Positions 48,701 through 58,420 of a stretch of DNA of 64,000 nucleotides are shown piece by piece. Location: NCBI RefSeq assembly GCF_001661075.1, contig NZ_CP014870.1, forward strand, positions 1,550,001-1,614,000, in the 5' to 3' direction. Each line of letters starts with the position of its first letter. Position 1 is the first letter of the stretch. The DNA comes from Pseudomonas silesiensis (lineage in GTDB: Bacteria > Pseudomonadota > Gammaproteobacteria > Pseudomonadales > Pseudomonadaceae). The notes under the pieces were generated by a model, which did no database searches, was not told where the DNA came from, and worked only from the letters and a program-made list of their open reading frames with translations. The translations under genes and the position numbers were made by a program.

Positions 48701-51700
48701 AATCGCCATGCACAGACCGTCAGCGTACGCCTCGACAGCGAACGCACCCGCCAATTGCTGCAACAGGCACCGAGTGCCTATCGCACCCAGGTCAACGACT
48801 TGTTGCTGACCGCGTTGGCGCGGGTGTTGTGCCGCTGGAGCGGGCAGCAATCGGCGCTCATTCAACTCGAAGGCCACGGCCGCGAAACCCTGTTCGACGA
48901 GATCGACCTGACCCGCACCGTTGGCTGGTTCACCAGCGCTTATCCACTGCGCCTGATGCCAATGCAAGAGCAGGGCGCCTCGATCAAGGCGATCAAGGAG
49001 CAATTGCGCGCAGTGCCACACAAAGGTCTGGGGTATGGCGTGTTGCGCTACCTGGCCGATGAGCCGTGCCGCCAGTCCATGGCTGCACTGCCGATGGCGC
49101 CGATTACCTTCAACTACCTCGGCCAGTTCGACCAGAGCTTCGGCAACGATGCGTTGTTCCATCCGCTGGATGAGCCGGTCGGCGCCGCACACGATCCGAA
49201 AGCGCCGCTGCCCAACGAGCTGAGCGTCGACAGTCAGGTGTACGGCGGTGAGCTGGTGCTGCGCTGGACCTTCAGCGCCGAACGCCATGATCGGCAAACC
49301 ATCACCGATTTGGCGGACGCTTACCTTGGCGAATTGCAGAGCCTGGTCGAGCATTGCCTGCAGGACAACGCGGGCGGCCTGACACCGTCGGACTTCCCGC
49401 TGGCCAGGCTGACCCAGCCGCAACTCGATGCGCTGCCGGTGCCGGCTGCGGTCATTGAAGACGTCTACCCGCTGACACCGATGCAGGAAGGCATGCTGCT
49501 GCACACCCTGCTGGAACCGGGCACCGGCCTCTACTACATGCAGGACCGTTACCGCATCGACAGCGAGCTCGATCCGCAGCGTTTCGCCCAGGCCTGGCAG
49601 GCGGTGATCGCCCGTCACGAAGCCTTGCGTGCGTCGTTCTGCTGGAACGTCGGCGAAGACATGCTGCAAGTGATCCACAAACCGGGCAGCACCCCGATCG
49701 AGTACCTGGACTGGAGCGCTATCGCCGAGGCCGGGCAAGAGCCGAAGTTGCAGGCACTGCTCAAAAGCGAGCGCGAGGCCGGTTTCGATCTGCTCAACCA
49801 GGCACCCTTCCACCTGCGTCTGATCAAGGTCGGCGAAGCGCGCTACTGGTTCATGATGAGCAACCACCACATCCTGATCGATGCCTGGTGCCGTTCGCTG
49901 TTGATGAACGACTTCTTCGAAATCTACAGCGCCCTTGGCGAAGGCCGGGAAGCGCAGTTGGCCGTGCCACCGCGGTATCGCGACTACATCGGCTGGCTGC
50001 AACGCCAGAGCCTGGCCGAGGCACGGCAGTGGTGGAAGCACAACCTGCAAGGCTTCGAGCGTACCACGCCGATTCCGAGCGACCGGCCGTTCCTGCGCGA
50101 ACACGCCGGTGACAGCGGCGGCATGCTCGTCGGCGACCGCTACACCCGTCTCGATGCCCGTGACGGCGCCCGACTGCGCGAACTGGCCCAGGCGCATCAG
50201 CTGACCATCAACACCTTCGCCCAGGCGGCGTGGGCCCTGGTATTGCGGCGCTTGAGCGGTGATCGCGACGTGCTGTTCGGCGTCACTGTGGCCGGGCGCC
50301 CGGTGGAAATGCCGCAGATGCAGCGCACCGTGGGCCTGTTCATCAACAGCATCGCGTTGCGGGTGAAGATGCCGGAAGACGACCAGCGCTGCAGCGTGCG
50401 CCAGTGGTTGAGCGGCTTGCTCGACAGCAACATGCAGTTGCGCGAGTACGAGTACCTGCCACTGGTGAACATTCAGGAAAACAGCGAACTGCCCAAGGGC
50501 CAGCCGTTGTTCGACAGCCTGTTCGTGTTCGAAAACGCCCCGGTGGAAGTCTCGGTGCTGGACCGTGCGCAAAGCCTCAATGCGACCTCGGATTCGGGTC
50601 GTACCCACACCAACTTCCCGTTGACCGCAGTGTGCTATCCGGGCGATGACCTGGGCTTGCACCTGTCCTACGACCAGCGTTATTTCGACGAGTCGACCAT
50701 CGAGCGCATGCTTGGCGAGTTCAAGCGTCTGCTGCTGGCGCTGGTCGAAGGCTTCCATGGCGACATGGCCGATTTGCCGCTGTTGGGGGCCGAGGAACAG
50801 GACTTCCTCATCCATGGCTGCAACCAAAGCGAGCACGATTACCCGCTGGAGCAGAGTTACGTCGAGTTGTTCGAAGCGCAGGTGACCCGGCATCCGCAGC
50901 GGATGGCCGCCAGCTGCCTGGATCAGCAACACAGTTACCTTGAGCTGAATCAGCGCAGCAACCGCCTCGGCCATGCGCTGGTCGCGGCCGGCGTCGGGCT
51001 GGATCAACCGGTGGCGTTGCTGGCCGAACGTAACCTCGATCTGCTGGGCATGATTATCGGCAGCTTCAAGGCCGGCGCCGGTTACCTGCCGCTGGACCCG
51101 GGACTGCCAAGTCAGCGTTTGAGCCGGATCATCGACCTGAGCCGCACGCCGTTGCTGGTCTGCACTCAAGCTTGCCGCGAGCAGGCCATGGCATTGCTCG
51201 ATGAGTTCGGGTGCGCCAATCGTCCGAAGTTGCTGGTCTGGGAAGAGGTGCAAGCGAGCGATGTTTCGCTGATGAATCCTGGTATCTACAGCGGTCCGGA
51301 CAATCTCGCCTACGTGATCTACACCTCGGGTTCTACCGGTCTGCCGAAGGGGGTGATGGTCGAGCAGCGCGGCATGCTCAACAACCAGCTGAGCAAAGTG
51401 CCGTACCTGAACCTGAGCGATGCCGACGTGATCGCCCAGACCGCCTCGCAGAGCTTCGACATTTCGGTTTGGCAGTTCCTTGCCGCACCGCTGTTCGGGG
51501 CGCGGGTGGACATCGTGCCGAACTCCATCGCCCATGACCCGCAAGGTTTGCTGGCCCATGTGCAGAGCCAGGGCATCACCGTGCTGGAAAGCGTGCCGTC
51601 GCTGATCCAGGGCATGCTCGCCCAGGAACGCATGAGCCTGGACGGTCTGCGCTGGATGCTGCCGACCGGCGAAGCGATGCCGCCGGAACTGGCGCATCAA

Positions 51701-52693
51701 TGGCTGCTGCGCTACCCGGATACCGGACTGGTGAATGCCTATGGCCCGGCGGAGTGCTCGGATGATGTGGCCTTCTTCCGCGTGGACCTGGCGTCGACGC
51801 GCGGCAGCTATTTGCCGATCGGTACGCCGACCGACAACAACCGTTTGTATTTGCTCGATGGCACGCTGGAATTGGTGCCGTTGGGGGCGGTGGGCGAAGT
51901 GTGCGTCGCAGGCACCGGGGTGGGCCGCGGTTATGTCAGCGACCCGATGCGCACGGCGCAGGCGTTCGTGCCTAACCCGTTTGGTGCAGATCGCCTGTAT
52001 CGCACCGGTGACCTGGCCCGTCGTCGCAGTGACGGCGTGCTGGAGTACGTCGGGCGCATCGACCACCAAGTGAAGATTCGCGGTTACCGCATCGAGCTGG
52101 GTGAAATCGAAGCCCGTCTGCATGAGCAACCGCAGGTCCGTGAAGCGGCGGTCGGCGTGCAGGAAGGGGTGAACGGCAAGCATCTGGTGGGTTACCTGGT
52201 TGCGGCTGACTCGGCGCAGGATCCGAGCGAACACCTTGAGCGCATCAAGCAACGCCTGCGCGCCGAGCTGCCGGAATACATGGTACCGCTGCATTGGCTG
52301 TGGCTCGAGCGGATGCCGCTCAACGCTAACGGAAAACTCGATCGCAAGGCCCTGCCGGTGCTGGAGATCGGTCAGTTGCAGAGCCAGGATTACCGGGCGC
52401 CGCGTAATACGCTGGAGCAGACGTTGGCTGATATCTGGGCCGAAGTGCTGAAGGTCGAGAAGGTCGGCATTCGCGACAACTTCTTCGAACTGGGTGGGCA
52501 TTCGCTGCTGGCGACGCAGATTGCTTCGCGGGTGCAGAAAACCTTGCAACGCGATGTGCCGCTGCGGGCGATGTTCGAGTGCAGCACGGTGGAGGAATTG
52601 GCCGAGCATATCGAGGGGTTGGCGGCGAGTGACATCACCGAGGAGAAGGTGGATCGGTTGAATGATCTGATGGCGGAGTTGGAGGGCCTGTAG
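39716..52693 (+). CDS. pvdL: Pyoverdine chromophore peptide synthetase PvdL
   Basis: This 4,325-residue non-ribosomal peptide synthetase makes the acyl-Glu-Tyr-Dab start of pyoverdine. Order, with approximate motif positions: acyl-CoA ligase ([11 protein letters not shown] 168; [12 protein letters not shown] 444), T (GGNSIAA 608), C1 (HHIIADGWS 802), A1 ([11 protein letters not shown] 1271), T (GGHSLLA 1662), C2 (HHIVTEGW 1859), A2 ([11 protein letters not shown] 2336), T (GGDSILS 2736), epimerase ([10 protein letters not shown] 2914), C3 ([11 protein letters not shown] 3252; HHILIDAW 3384), A3 ([11 protein letters not shown] 3866), T (GGHSLLA 4261). There is no thioesterase, as expected since the chain passes to the next synthetase. 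The A3 pocket reads D-I-W-E-L-T-A-D-D-K, which I associate with diaminobutyrate. AGGA precedes the ATG. Length is near P. aeruginosa PvdL (4,342). Confidence 0.97.
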   Translation: MTDAFELPSTLVQALQRRAALTPDRVALRFLAETEDQAVVLSYRELDQRARLIAGALQAEAEFGDRAVLLFPSGPDYVAAFFGCLYAGVIAVPAYPPESTRRHHQERLLSIISDAEPRLLLTSAGLEDSLAHIEGAPPLLCVDTLDSVLAERWVAPDLQDDHIAFLQYTSGSTALPKGVQVSHGNLVANELLIRHGFGIDLNPDDVIVSWLPLYHDMGLIGGLLQPIFSGVPCILMSPGYFLGRPLRWLEAISEYGGTISGGPDFAYRLCSERVSESALERLDLSGWRVAYSGSEPIRLDTLERFAEKFDVCGFNPDSFMASYGLAEATLFVAGSPRGQGIGNLRVDDQALAQNRVEPGEGSAIMSCGVGQPDHAVLIVDPSARNELADNSVGEVWACGPSIAHGYWRNPEASAKTFVQHAGRTWLRTGDLGFMRNGELFITGRLKDLLIVRGHNLYPQDIEQTVEREVDVVRKGRVAAFAVNIDGQEGIGIAAEISRSVQKILAPDALIKAIRQAVAEAYQEAPGVVVLLNPGALPKTSSGKLQRSACRDRLADGSLDSYAQFPTVASEHEAKTESGSGLQTLIGQIWCEQLQIGQVNADDHFFLLGGNSIAATQVVARLREELGLELNLRLLFEAPTLGAFTAALVERQQDGGLAQGSITPLSRTEAMPQSLAQNRLWITWQLDPQSSAYNIPGALRLRGELDQDALRASFQQLIERHESLRTRFFERDGVALQQIDSAAEFNLQLIDISDLPAVEREARALQIREDEARTQFDLEKGPLLWVTLVRLDDEDHQLLVTLHHIIADGWSLNVLIDEFSRLYAAASQGQTATLAALPTHYADYGGWQRQWLAQGEGERQLAYWKAQLGDEHPTLTLATDHSRSTQHSHSAARHSIKLGATLSDAIRQTAQAHESTTFMLLLTAFRSLLHRYSGQRDIRIGVPNANRPRLETQGLIGFFINTQVLRTEVDPRQPFVDLLAQVRQAALGAQVHQDLPFEQLLEAFPQAREQGLFQVMFNHQQRDLSALKRLPGLLAEELPWHSREAKFDLQLHSEEDQKGRLSLSFDYASELFDAATIERLAEHFSNLLRAVCAQPHALIADLPLLTSSELDQQANWSAAPCKPASQWLPELLHEQARLTPERIALIWDGGQLDFAELHSQANRLAHYLRDKGVGPDVCVAIAAERSPQLLIGLLAIIKAGGAYVPLDPDYPAERLAYMLNDSGVELLLTQTPLLDQLPASDGVSVIAMDALHLDGWPSHAPGLHLHGDNLAYVIYTSGSTGQPKGVGNTHAALAERLQWMQDTYRLNDTDVLMQKAPISFDVSVWECFWPLITGSRLLLAGPGEHRDPHRIAQLVQTYGVTTLHFVPPLLALFIDEPLTAGCASLRRVFCGGEALPAELRNRVLEQWPAVQLHNRYGPTETAINVTHWQCTTADGERSPIGRPLGNVVCRVLDGDLNPVPVGVPGELCISGIGLARGYLGRPGLTAERFVVDPLGEQGARLYRTGDRVRWTADGVIDYLGRLDQQVKLRGFRVEPEEIEARLLIQAGVAQAVVLVRETAAGGQLIGYYTTSDSSEDIDAQTARLKTALAAELPEYMVPAQLMRLDEMPLSPSGKLDRRALPEPQWQVREHVAPVTALEQQIAGIWREVLGLAQIGLRDDFFALGGHSLLATQTISRTRQACDVELPLRALFEHSELGAFVDQVQSIQASGNTNKQPPIETVDRSQVVPLSYSQQRMWFLWQMEPDSPAYNVGGMARLRGVLDVGRFEAALQALIMRHETLRTTFPSVDGVARQQVHAETGLRMDCKDSSTLDADSREQRVQQLADSEAHTPFDLETGPLLRACLVKTAEQEHYLVLTLHHIVTEGWAMDIFARELSALYEAFVEDRESPLAPLPVQYLDYSVWQRQWLESGERQRQLDYWTTQLGREHPLLELPADRPRPPVQSHQGELFRFDLSDELAARVRAFNAAHGLTLFMTMTAALAVLLYRYSGQTDLRIGAPVANRIRPESEGLIGAFLNTQVLRCQLDGQMSVGELFEQVRHTVIEGQSHQDLPFDHLVEALQPPRSAAYNPLFQVMCNVQRWEFQQSRTLAGMTVEYLANDARATKFDLNLEVTDLDHRLGCCLTYSTDLFDEPRIARMAGHWRNVLEALLADPQQRLSELPLLDASEQQHLLDSLGVEPGEHRLDQCIHHLFSEQALVRKDAPALTFAGKTLSYAELDSRANRLAWMLRERGVGPQVRVGLALERSLEMVVGLLAILKAGGAYVPLDPEYPLDRLHYMIEDSGIGLLLSDAAMFDALGELPSTVARWCLEEDSAELLNYPASELPFISLPQHQAYLIYTSGSTGKPKGVVVSHGEIAMHCRAVIERFGMRPDDCELHFYSINFDAATERLLVPLLSGAQVILRAQGQWDAEEICGLIRRHHINILGFTPSYGSQLAQWLATRNETLPVRMCITGGEALTGEHLQRIRAAFKPSLFFNAYGPTETVVMPLASLAPEQLAEGLGSVPIGSVIGARVAYILDADLALVPQGATGELYVGGAGLAQGYHQRPGMTAERFVADPFAADGGRLYRTGDLVRQRADGLVEYLGRIDHQVKIRGFRIELGEIETRLLEHAAVREAVVLALDAPSGKQLVGYVVTELAEQDETQQAELRESLKVHLKSQLPDYMVPTHLILLAQWPLTANGKLDRRALPAPDPELNRQQYVAPGNALELTLTDIWCEVLNVGQVGLNDNFFELGGDSILSIQVVSRARQQGIHFSPRDLFQHQTVQTLAAVATRVEQLRAEQGLITGESRLTPIQHWFFDTEIPQRQHWNQALLLEPTVPLEPHCLEAALLAVIEQHDALRLRFTEVPGQWTAEHQPVCETPVLWQVRVPSMDKCTALFADAQRSLDLEQGPLVRALLVDAPGDQQRLFIVIHHLVVDGVSWRVLLDDLQTAYRQLATHQSVKLPAKTSAFKEWSARLQAYAGSESLREELGWWQSQLAGPTADLPCERPEGGRQNRHAQTVSVRLDSERTRQLLQQAPSAYRTQVNDLLLTALARVLCRWSGQQSALIQLEGHGRETLFDEIDLTRTVGWFTSAYPLRLMPMQEQGASIKAIKEQLRAVPHKGLGYGVLRYLADEPCRQSMAALPMAPITFNYLGQFDQSFGNDALFHPLDEPVGAAHDPKAPLPNELSVDSQVYGGELVLRWTFSAERHDRQTITDLADAYLGELQSLVEHCLQDNAGGLTPSDFPLARLTQPQLDALPVPAAVIEDVYPLTPMQEGMLLHTLLEPGTGLYYMQDRYRIDSELDPQRFAQAWQAVIARHEALRASFCWNVGEDMLQVIHKPGSTPIEYLDWSAIAEAGQEPKLQALLKSEREAGFDLLNQAPFHLRLIKVGEARYWFMMSNHHILIDAWCRSLLMNDFFEIYSALGEGREAQLAVPPRYRDYIGWLQRQSLAEARQWWKHNLQGFERTTPIPSDRPFLREHAGDSGGMLVGDRYTRLDARDGARLRELAQAHQLTINTFAQAAWALVLRRLSGDRDVLFGVTVAGRPVEMPQMQRTVGLFINSIALRVKMPEDDQRCSVRQWLSGLLDSNMQLREYEYLPLVNIQENSELPKGQPLFDSLFVFENAPVEVSVLDRAQSLNATSDSGRTHTNFPLTAVCYPGDDLGLHLSYDQRYFDESTIERMLGEFKRLLLALVEGFHGDMADLPLLGAEEQDFLIHGCNQSEHDYPLEQSYVELFEAQVTRHPQRMAASCLDQQHSYLELNQRSNRLGHALVAAGVGLDQPVALLAERNLDLLGMIIGSFKAGAGYLPLDPGLPSQRLSRIIDLSRTPLLVCTQACREQAMALLDEFGCANRPKLLVWEEVQASDVSLMNPGIYSGPDNLAYVIYTSGSTGLPKGVMVEQRGMLNNQLSKVPYLNLSDADVIAQTASQSFDISVWQFLAAPLFGARVDIVPNSIAHDPQGLLAHVQSQGITVLESVPSLIQGMLAQERMSLDGLRWMLPTGEAMPPELAHQWLLRYPDTGLVNAYGPAECSDDVAFFRVDLASTRGSYLPIGTPTDNNRLYLLDGTLELVPLGAVGEVCVAGTGVGRGYVSDPMRTAQAFVPNPFGADRLYRTGDLARRRSDGVLEYVGRIDHQVKIRGYRIELGEIEARLHEQPQVREAAVGVQEGVNGKHLVGYLVAADSAQDPSEHLERIKQRLRAELPEYMVPLHWLWLERMPLNANGKLDRKALPVLEIGQLQSQDYRAPRNTLEQTLADIWAEVLKVEKVGIRDNFFELGGHSLLATQIASRVQKTLQRDVPLRAMFECSTVEELAEHIEGLAASDITEEKVDRLNDLMAELEGL

Positions 52694-52716
52694 TTCTCCG
52701 GCGTCGGTCAAGCCCC

Positions 52717-52798
52717 CCTTCGCCGGCAAGCCGGTCTCGCTCTCACAATGGATCTGTGTATGCAGGCCCATGTGGGAGCGAGCTTGCTCGCGATGGGG
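52717..52798. repeat. REP pair after pvdL
   Basis: CCTTCGCCGGCAAGCCGGTC from 52717 and the inverted ATGTGGGAGCGAGCTTGCTC from 52770 are two diverged REP elements facing each other in the 206-base gap between pvdL and the hydrolase gene. The left copy belongs to the CCGGCAAGCCGG variant. Confidence 0.75.
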
Positions 52799-52899
52799 CC
52801 GGCACATTTTGCGAAAATTTGCGCGTTGACTGCCGTTTCCGCCCACCTCAGGCTGCCCCTGCTCTTTAAGTGAATCCCATTTCACCAAGGAAACAGTCA

Positions 52900-53712
52900 A
52901 TGCCCTTCGTAACCATAGACGGACAACCGCTGCACTACATCGATCAAGGCACGGGCCCGGCAGTGCTGCTGGCCGGAAGCTATCTCTGGGACCAGGCCAT
53001 GTGGGCGCCGCAGATTGCCGCCCTGACGCAACAATACAGGGTGATCGCCCCGGACCTGTGGGGTCATGGCCAATCCGGGCCACTACCGCAAACAACCACT
53101 TCACTGGATGACATCGCTCGCCAGGGATTGGCCTTGCTCGATCATCTGGACATCGAATGCGTCACCCTGGTGGGGCTTTCGGTCGGTGGCATGTGGGGCG
53201 CGCGCCTGGCTTTATCGGCGCACGGGCGAATCAACGGCCTGGTCCTGATGGACACTTATCTCGGTGAAGAGCCCGAGCCGACCCGCGATTATTATTTCTC
53301 TTTGTTAAAGCAGATCGAAGATGCCGGCGTGATAACGCCACAGCTGCTGGATATCATTGTGCCGATCTTCTTCCATCCCGATATCGACCAGAAGTCGGCG
53401 CTTTATCAGGATTTCCGTGCGTCGTTGGCGGCGCTGCCAGCGGATCGTCTGCTCCAAAGCATCGTGCCGATGGGGCGGATCACGTTTGGCCGGGCTGATC
53501 TGCTACCGCGCCTGCACGAGCTGAACGCTGACACTACGCTGCTGATGTGCGGGGACCAGGATCAACCACGGCCACCGGCGGAAACCCGGGAAATGGCCGA
53601 GTTGATCGGTTGCCCCTATGTACTGGTGCCGGAGGCGGGGCATATCTCGAATCTGGAGAATGCGCGGTTCGTGACCGAGGCATTGCTGGAGTTTCTGGCC
53701 CAGAGAAATTAG
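52900..53712 (+). CDS. Alpha/beta hydrolase
   Basis: This 270-residue alpha/beta-hydrolase-fold protein has nucleophile elbow GLSVGGMWG (Ser near residue 103), an oxyanion region LLAGSYLWD, acid in LLMCGDQDQPRP and catalytic His in VPEAGHISNLE. There is no signal peptide, so it is probably cytosolic. It resembles 3-oxoadipate enol-lactonase-like hydrolases, but the substrate cannot be told. It follows pvdL but is separated by REP elements and has no PvdS box, so it may not belong to pyoverdine synthesis. AAGGAAA lies upstream of this ATG. Confidence 0.85.
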   Translation: MPFVTIDGQPLHYIDQGTGPAVLLAGSYLWDQAMWAPQIAALTQQYRVIAPDLWGHGQSGPLPQTTTSLDDIARQGLALLDHLDIECVTLVGLSVGGMWGARLALSAHGRINGLVLMDTYLGEEPEPTRDYYFSLLKQIEDAGVITPQLLDIIVPIFFHPDIDQKSALYQDFRASLAALPADRLLQSIVPMGRITFGRADLLPRLHELNADTTLLMCGDQDQPRPPAETREMAELIGCPYVLVPEAGHISNLENARFVTEALLEFLAQRN

Positions 53713-53726
53713 TCGCTCATACAGAA

Positions 53727-53824
53727 GCCATCGCGGGCAAGCCACGCTCCCACAGGTATGGTGTCGTTCACAATATTTACAAACGACACAAAAACCTGTG
53801 GGAGCGTGGCTTGCCCGCGATGGC
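53727..53824. repeat. REPIN with perfect 31-bp arms
   Basis: Bases 53727-53757 are the exact reverse complement of 53794-53824 (arms contain GCGGGCAAGCCACGCTCCCA). Inside, GTGTCGTT (53761-53768) pairs with AACGACAC (53782-53789). The whole 98 bases would fold as one hairpin with a short AT loop, between the convergent hydrolase and dsbG genes. Confidence 0.92.
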
Positions 53825-53860
53825 ATTATTGCTGTCACCACAAATCCAACGGCCAAACTA

Positions 53861-54631
53861 TTATTTCGGCCCGAGAATCTTCACCAATTTGTCCGGCGAA
53901 GGCGCGCCTTGCTGTTGTTGCAGCTCTCCCTTGTCATCCATATAAAAAATCGCCGGTGTCGCAGACAACTCCAGCTCTTCCATCAACTGCATGTTCGCCG
54001 CCAGCTTCGCCTGAATCGCCGGCGGCACTTCTTTCAAGGCTTTGAGCGAGCTGCCCTTGCCGGCGCCTTCATGGTCCTGCAAGGCTTTCTGCGGGTCCTT
54101 GGCGGCCAGCAGCGCCGCCGATTTGCCCGGGCTGTCTTCACGGATGATGCCGACCATGATATGGCGCAACTGCACCTTGCCGGCCTTCACCCACGGCCGC
54201 GCCTGTTCCCAGAACATATTGCAGTAAGGGCAGTTTGGATCGCTGAACATATAGACGATCCGCGGTGCGTCTTTTTTGCCGTCAGCGATCCAGTGGCTGG
54301 TTTCCAGTTTGGCCCAGACTTCTTTCGCCATCGGTGCATAAACCAGCTTCTGCAACGGCGCGCTGCTCAGGTCATTACCCTCGGCGTCATACAGATTGCC
54401 CAGCAGGACATGCTTGCCATCCGGGGTCAGGTATAGTGCCATGCCCCGGTTCTGGTACTGCGCCGCATAGCCGCGCAAACCGTCGGGGGCATCGAATTGG
54501 CCGACGATTTTCGCACCTTTGGCTTCGATCTTTTTGATCGCTTCGGGCAGTTCTTCGGCAGCCTGCACCGACGGCAGGTGCAACAGGGTGGCACCCAAGG
54601 CCAGTGTCAGCAGGTGGCGGAGGCGGGGCAT
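53861..54631 (-). CDS. dsbG: Periplasmic disulfide isomerase DsbG
   Basis: This 256-residue periplasmic thioredoxin-fold protein has a signal peptide ending near SVQA-A (about residue 24), an N-terminal dimerisation domain, and active site CPYC (134-137) in SDPNCPYCNMFWEQA. The cis-Pro loop is ATPAIFY, as in DsbG (which has Thr before cis-Pro). It protects single cysteines and isomerises disulfides, kept reduced by DsbD. Last gene of the dsbD-tlpA-dsbG operon; its start overlaps the preceding gene by 25 bases. Confidence 0.93.
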   Translation of the reverse strand: MPRLRHLLTLALGATLLHLPSVQAAEELPEAIKKIEAKGAKIVGQFDAPDGLRGYAAQYQNRGMALYLTPDGKHVLLGNLYDAEGNDLSSAPLQKLVYAPMAKEVWAKLETSHWIADGKKDAPRIVYMFSDPNCPYCNMFWEQARPWVKAGKVQLRHIMVGIIREDSPGKSAALLAAKDPQKALQDHEGAGKGSSLKALKEVPPAIQAKLAANMQLMEELELSATPAIFYMDDKGELQQQQGAPSPDKLVKILGPK

Positions 54632-55473
54632 GGCGGTTTCCTTGAAGAAGTGGCTGATGTGGCAGGATTAGAGGTGTCGAAGCTTTCCAGGGCGCGGGCC
54701 AGGCTGGCTTCCGACAATTCTCCCAGATGGCTGCCCAGCAAGCGACCTTCAGGGCTATAGAACAGCGTAGTCGGCAATGCCATGGAGCCGACGGCCTGGC
54801 CCAATCGGCCGCCACCATCGAACAGGACGTTGGACAGGCTCAGGCCCTGGGTTTCCAGATAGGTACTGACACTTTGCATGCTTTCGGCCTGGTTCACGAA
54901 CAGGAAGGTCAGGTCCGGGCGCTGTTGCTGGGCATCTTCCAGCACCGGCATTTCCCGGCGACACGGCGGGCACCAGGTGGCCCAGAGATTGATCACCAGC
55001 GGGCCGCCCTTGTAGTCGGCCAGCTGCACGGTTTCACCGGCGGCATTGCGCAGGGTTATTTCCGGCAGGCGAGTGCCTTGCTCGTAAATCGTCAGGGAAA
55101 ACGTCGCCAGCAGCCAGAACGCCAGACCGCTGGCCACGCCAAATCCCAGTGGGCGGCGCAAGCCGGGGCGACGCCAGCCTCGATACAAGGCCGCGAGCAG
55201 CAGCACGATCACGCCTGGCCAGGCGAGGAAACCGCCGTCACGCAGGTCGATCATCTGCCACGGATCGTCCCGATAATGGGTCCAGTAAACGGCGACAAAC
55301 CCTACTCGCGCCGCCAGCATGCCCAGCAGGAACAAGCTGAACAGCGCCGACTCGGGATTCTCGCCACCGCGCTTGGCCACCCGCCAGCCGACAAAGGTCG
55401 CCAGCGCCAAGGCACTGATCAGCAGCAGGTGATTAAGCGCAATGGCAAAGGTACCGAGGGTAAAAGTCAGCAT
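54607..55473 (-). CDS. TlpA/DsbE-like thioredoxin with Lgt-like membrane domain
   Basis: This 288-residue protein has an N-terminal membrane part of about 130 residues with four hydrophobic segments, resembling a truncated prolipoprotein diacylglyceryl transferase domain (LLGMLAARVGFVAVYW, GGFLAWPGVIVL). A periplasmic TlpA-like thioredoxin domain follows with WCPPC (167-171) in INLWATWCPPCRREMPVLE and cis-Pro MALPTTLFY. It probably acts as a DsbE-like reductant fed by DsbD. The ATG overlaps the dsbD stop (TAATG). Equivalent to PA2477 in the dsbD2 operon. Confidence 0.88.
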   Translation of the reverse strand: MLTFTLGTFAIALNHLLLISALALATFVGWRVAKRGGENPESALFSLFLLGMLAARVGFVAVYWTHYRDDPWQMIDLRDGGFLAWPGVIVLLLAALYRGWRRPGLRRPLGFGVASGLAFWLLATFSLTIYEQGTRLPEITLRNAAGETVQLADYKGGPLVINLWATWCPPCRREMPVLEDAQQQRPDLTFLFVNQAESMQSVSTYLETQGLSLSNVLFDGGGRLGQAVGSMALPTTLFYSPEGRLLGSHLGELSEASLARALESFDTSNPATSATSSRKPPCPASATC

Positions 55474-57209
55474 TAACGGGCGTCTCGGGTGGTGGTCCAA
55501 CGTTGCAGGAAGGTGTCGGCATCGACCTCGCCGGTGATGCGCTGGCTGCGGCGCTCGATGCCGTCGGCACCGAGCCACAACAGGCTCGGTGGCCCCGGCA
55601 CTTTATAGCGGGCGAGCAGTTCGCGGCTGGCGGCATTGTCGGCGGTGACATCGAGCCGTAGCAAGCGCACATCGCTCAAGGCTTGCAGCACATGGGCTTT
55701 GCCGAATACCTGTTTTTCCATGACCTTGCACGACACGCACCAGTCGGCATAGTAGTCCAGCAGCACCCATTGCCCTTGTGCCTGAGCCGCATCGAGCTCC
55801 CGTTGCAGGGCGGCGGGGTCCTTGATGGTGGTGAAGGCGTCGTGACCGACAGGGCTTGTGGCGCTGCCCGGGTTTGTTGCGCTGTAGACCTGCAACGGTT
55901 TGAACGGATCATCGCTGCCGCCGGCGGCACCGATCATCAGCAGGCTGCCCCATAAGCCGAGCAATAGCGAACTGGCACCGAACAGGTGAGCGACTCGCCC
56001 GAACCCTTCGGACTGTTTCCAGGCGCTGTAGGCGGCGATCAACAACAATGCACCCCACAGCCCGACCCACAGGGATTCAGCCAGCACCGGACGCAGCATC
56101 AGCAGCGCAGTGGCGAGGAACAGGAAGCCGAACACGCCTTTAAGCAGGTTCATCCACGCGCCGGGTTTAGGCAGGAAGCGATTGCCCACCGTCACCAGCA
56201 ACAGCAGTGGTACGCCGATGCCGATGCCCATGGCGAACAGTATCAGCCCGCCATGCAACGCATTGCCGCTTTGCGCGATGTAGAGCAGGGCGCCCGCCAG
56301 CGGAGCGGTCATGCACGGACCCACCAGCAAACCGGAGACGGCCCCCAGGACGCCAGCGCCAAAGAGACTGCCGCCGCGCTGGTTGCGAGAAACATTCTCC
56401 AGGCGATCCCGCACGGCCACCGGTAATTGCAACTCGAAGAAGCCGAACATCGGCAACGCCAGCAGCACAAACACCGTGGCGAAGGTACCCAGCAACCAAG
56501 GGTTCTGCAGCAATGCCTGCAGATTGGCGCCAAGCAACGCCGCCAGCACACCCATCGCCGCATACACCAGCGCCATGCAGATCACATAGCTGCTGGCCAG
56601 GGCAAACCCGCGTCGGGGCGTGGCGCCACTGCCGACAATCAAACCGGCCAGGATCGGCAGCATGGGCAGGGTGCAAGGGGTGAAGGCCAGCAGCAACCCC
56701 AGGCCGAAGAACACCAGCAGGCTCCAGCCCAGTGCCCGCTGTTGCAGGCCGCTGGCCAAGGCTTGATCAGGTGCTTCGCCAACGGCCGATGCCGCAGCGT
56801 TTCCACCCAGATCCACCACCTGGGTTTGCGGCGGGTAACACAGGCCGGCATCGGCGCAACCCTGGAAACCCACCTTGATCTGACCCGTGGCGCCTGCCGG
56901 GATCTTCAGTTCCAGGCCTTGGCGATAGACCTGCTGTTCACCGAAGAATTCATCGCTGTGCGACTCGCCCGCAGGCAATACAGGCTGCTGATCCTGAGTC
57001 AGCCCATCCAATTTCAGACGCTTCTGGTACAGGTAATAACCGTTGGCAATCTGCCAGAACAGTTGGGTTTCCCCGGAGTCCAGGCGCTCGGAAGTGAGAA
57101 TGAACGCCTGGCCGACCGGAAGAAAGTCGGGTTTGGTTTCGAACGGATTGGCCCCCGCTTGGGCCAAGCCCGAGATCAAGAGCGCAAAAAGGAGAAACAG
57201 TTGACGCAT
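55473..57209 (-). CDS. dsbD: Thiol:disulfide interchange protein DsbD
   Basis: This 578-residue inner-membrane electron carrier passes reducing power from cytoplasmic thioredoxin to periplasmic DsbG/TlpA. All three domains and all six redox cysteines are visible: signal peptide (1-19) and the N-terminal domain with GCADAGLCYPPQ, an eight-helix membrane core with FTPCTLPMLP and GPCMTAPLAG, and a C-terminal thioredoxin domain with DWCVSCK. First gene of the operon with tlpA and dsbG. In P. aeruginosa this operon faces dsbRS directly; here a hemopexin-like gene lies between. Confidence 0.95.
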   Translation of the reverse strand: MRQLFLLFALLISGLAQAGANPFETKPDFLPVGQAFILTSERLDSGETQLFWQIANGYYLYQKRLKLDGLTQDQQPVLPAGESHSDEFFGEQQVYRQGLELKIPAGATGQIKVGFQGCADAGLCYPPQTQVVDLGGNAAASAVGEAPDQALASGLQQRALGWSLLVFFGLGLLLAFTPCTLPMLPILAGLIVGSGATPRRGFALASSYVICMALVYAAMGVLAALLGANLQALLQNPWLLGTFATVFVLLALPMFGFFELQLPVAVRDRLENVSRNQRGGSLFGAGVLGAVSGLLVGPCMTAPLAGALLYIAQSGNALHGGLILFAMGIGIGVPLLLLVTVGNRFLPKPGAWMNLLKGVFGFLFLATALLMLRPVLAESLWVGLWGALLLIAAYSAWKQSEGFGRVAHLFGASSLLLGLWGSLLMIGAAGGSDDPFKPLQVYSATNPGSATSPVGHDAFTTIKDPAALQRELDAAQAQGQWVLLDYYADWCVSCKVMEKQVFGKAHVLQALSDVRLLRLDVTADNAASRELLARYKVPGPPSLLWLGADGIERRSQRITGEVDADTFLQRWTTTRDAR

Positions 57210-57269
57210 GGGTAAGCCCGTTGTCTGTGCACGTGGGGTGCACAATGGGGGGCGGTGATTAACCCATGA

Positions 57270-58052
57270 TTAATCAGCGGGTATGGAAACTGAAGCTTCA
57301 ACGCCAAAACCAGACGCGGTCGCTGACATTTCAGGTCTTGGTCCGCGTAGTAGTCCGGGCCAGGTGTCGTTATCGACTTTTTTCGGGCCGTATTCCATTC
57401 TTTTTTCAGGGATGTTGTAGGTGATGTACTCGTTATCAGTCAGGAAGATATAGTAGTAACTATCGGCCAATGACCGATCGTTTTGCACGGCGGTTATGAT
57501 CCGGTCCTTGTACGGCGCCAAGCCAGGCCATGTGCTGTCGTTGATGCGTTCAATGCGAAAATAGGGCTTGTTGTCGGGCTGTCCCATGCCGATGTTGATA
57601 TATAAAAAGTGGCCGTTGTTCATGATGAATCGAAAGACAAACGGTTTATCGACAGATACTTGCCACCATGTGCCCGCGACGATACGATCAAAGTACGGAA
57701 CGATATTTTCCCATATTGTGTCTTCAACGCGATCATTGCTCATGACCTTGTCACTATCTTGGTCATACTTGCAAACCATCGGTGTCGAGGCGTCGTAATA
57801 GAAGAGCCAAAGAATGTCCTGATCAAGGTTCCAGCCTTCAATCGAGGTGCTGGCGAAGCCGAATCGCAGGTCCTTGGCATGCACATGAAAATCGTGCCAG
57901 TTACTGTATTTGACCGGTTTTGGATACCCCTCGTCCACCCGGTTATTGCCGATGTGGAATCGGCTGTAGGTATTGCTGTCTTTAAAAAAGAAGAAGATTT
58001 TATCTTTTCCTGCGCGCCAATCGACAGCTACAAAATTTTCAAGTGTTGACAT
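57270..58052 (-). CDS. Four-bladed hemopexin-like propeller protein
   Basis: This 260-residue protein has four repeats of the hemopexin type, about 7-52, 62-124, 123-181 and 185-233. Each has an aromatic strand then a W-P-G-L-like end. Examples: KIFFFFKDSNTYSRF with RVDEGYPKPV in repeat 1, TWPGLAPYKDRI in repeat 3 and YYYIFLTDNEYITYN ... TWPGL in repeat 4. Four repeats make a complete propeller, as in Photorhabdus photopexins and animal hemopexin. There is no signal peptide or membrane segment. A good AGGA site precedes the ATG. Base composition is clearly more AT-rich than its neighbours, which points to transfer. It sits between dsbD and dsbR. Ligand (haem, metal or other) is unknown. Confidence 0.78.
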   Translation of the reverse strand: MSTLENFVAVDWRAGKDKIFFFFKDSNTYSRFHIGNNRVDEGYPKPVKYSNWHDFHVHAKDLRFGFASTSIEGWNLDQDILWLFYYDASTPMVCKYDQDSDKVMSNDRVEDTIWENIVPYFDRIVAGTWWQVSVDKPFVFRFIMNNGHFLYINIGMGQPDNKPYFRIERINDSTWPGLAPYKDRIITAVQNDRSLADSYYYIFLTDNEYITYNIPEKRMEYGPKKVDNDTWPGLLRGPRPEMSATASGFGVEASVSIPAD

Positions 58053-58420
58053 GATCCAATTCCTTTTGGTTGTTAATGTTGTGAAGAATATTGCTTTATC
58101 AGTGAATTAATAGTGCCGGCATCGCTGTGCGGCAGGTCCGTAATTCTTGTTTTGTTAATGCAGTTTGGTGATGGTTCTTGATGCTATATCTTGAAGCGAA
58201 GATTGTGTGTTGTTTTTTAAAGTGGAAATGTTGCGATATATGGCAGGACAAGCCGGGATGGCTCTATAATGGACTATGGTTGCCGCCATGCGTTGCATTT
58301 GTAATGGCTGGCGTAACACACTATTTACGGTCAGATTTTTGCTTCTATCCCGTCGCGGTCCCGGACATAATCGCGACTTAATGCTGGTCTGTTCAAATCG
58401 TGTTTTTTATGGAGCTCACC
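58053..58420. promoter_or_regulatory. AT-rich divergent promoter region of the propeller gene and dsbR
   Basis: This 368-base gap is unusually AT-rich for the window and holds no convincing gene. A TATAAT at 58265-58270, with TGGCAG 18 bases before it, could be a promoter for dsbR about 150 bases upstream of its start. In P. aeruginosa this interval carries the DsbR-bound promoters of dsbD and dsbRS. I cannot point to a DsbR site here. Confidence 0.4.

Noticed and set aside
52600..52693. Missing thioesterase at the end of PvdL taken as truncation
   Set aside because: PvdL hands its product to the next synthetase and normally ends in a carrier domain. The length is close to known PvdL.
48611..53104. 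Open frame of about 1,500 codons on the minus strand opposite pvdL and the hydrolase gene
   Set aside because: It is the mirror of GC-rich codon use in pvdL. Its translation is rich in Gln, His, Arg and Val with no domain, and it crosses two real genes.
58178..58381. Short plus-strand frame of 67 codons in the AT-rich gap before dsbR
   Set aside because: No ribosome site and no family resemblance. It is more likely promoter DNA.
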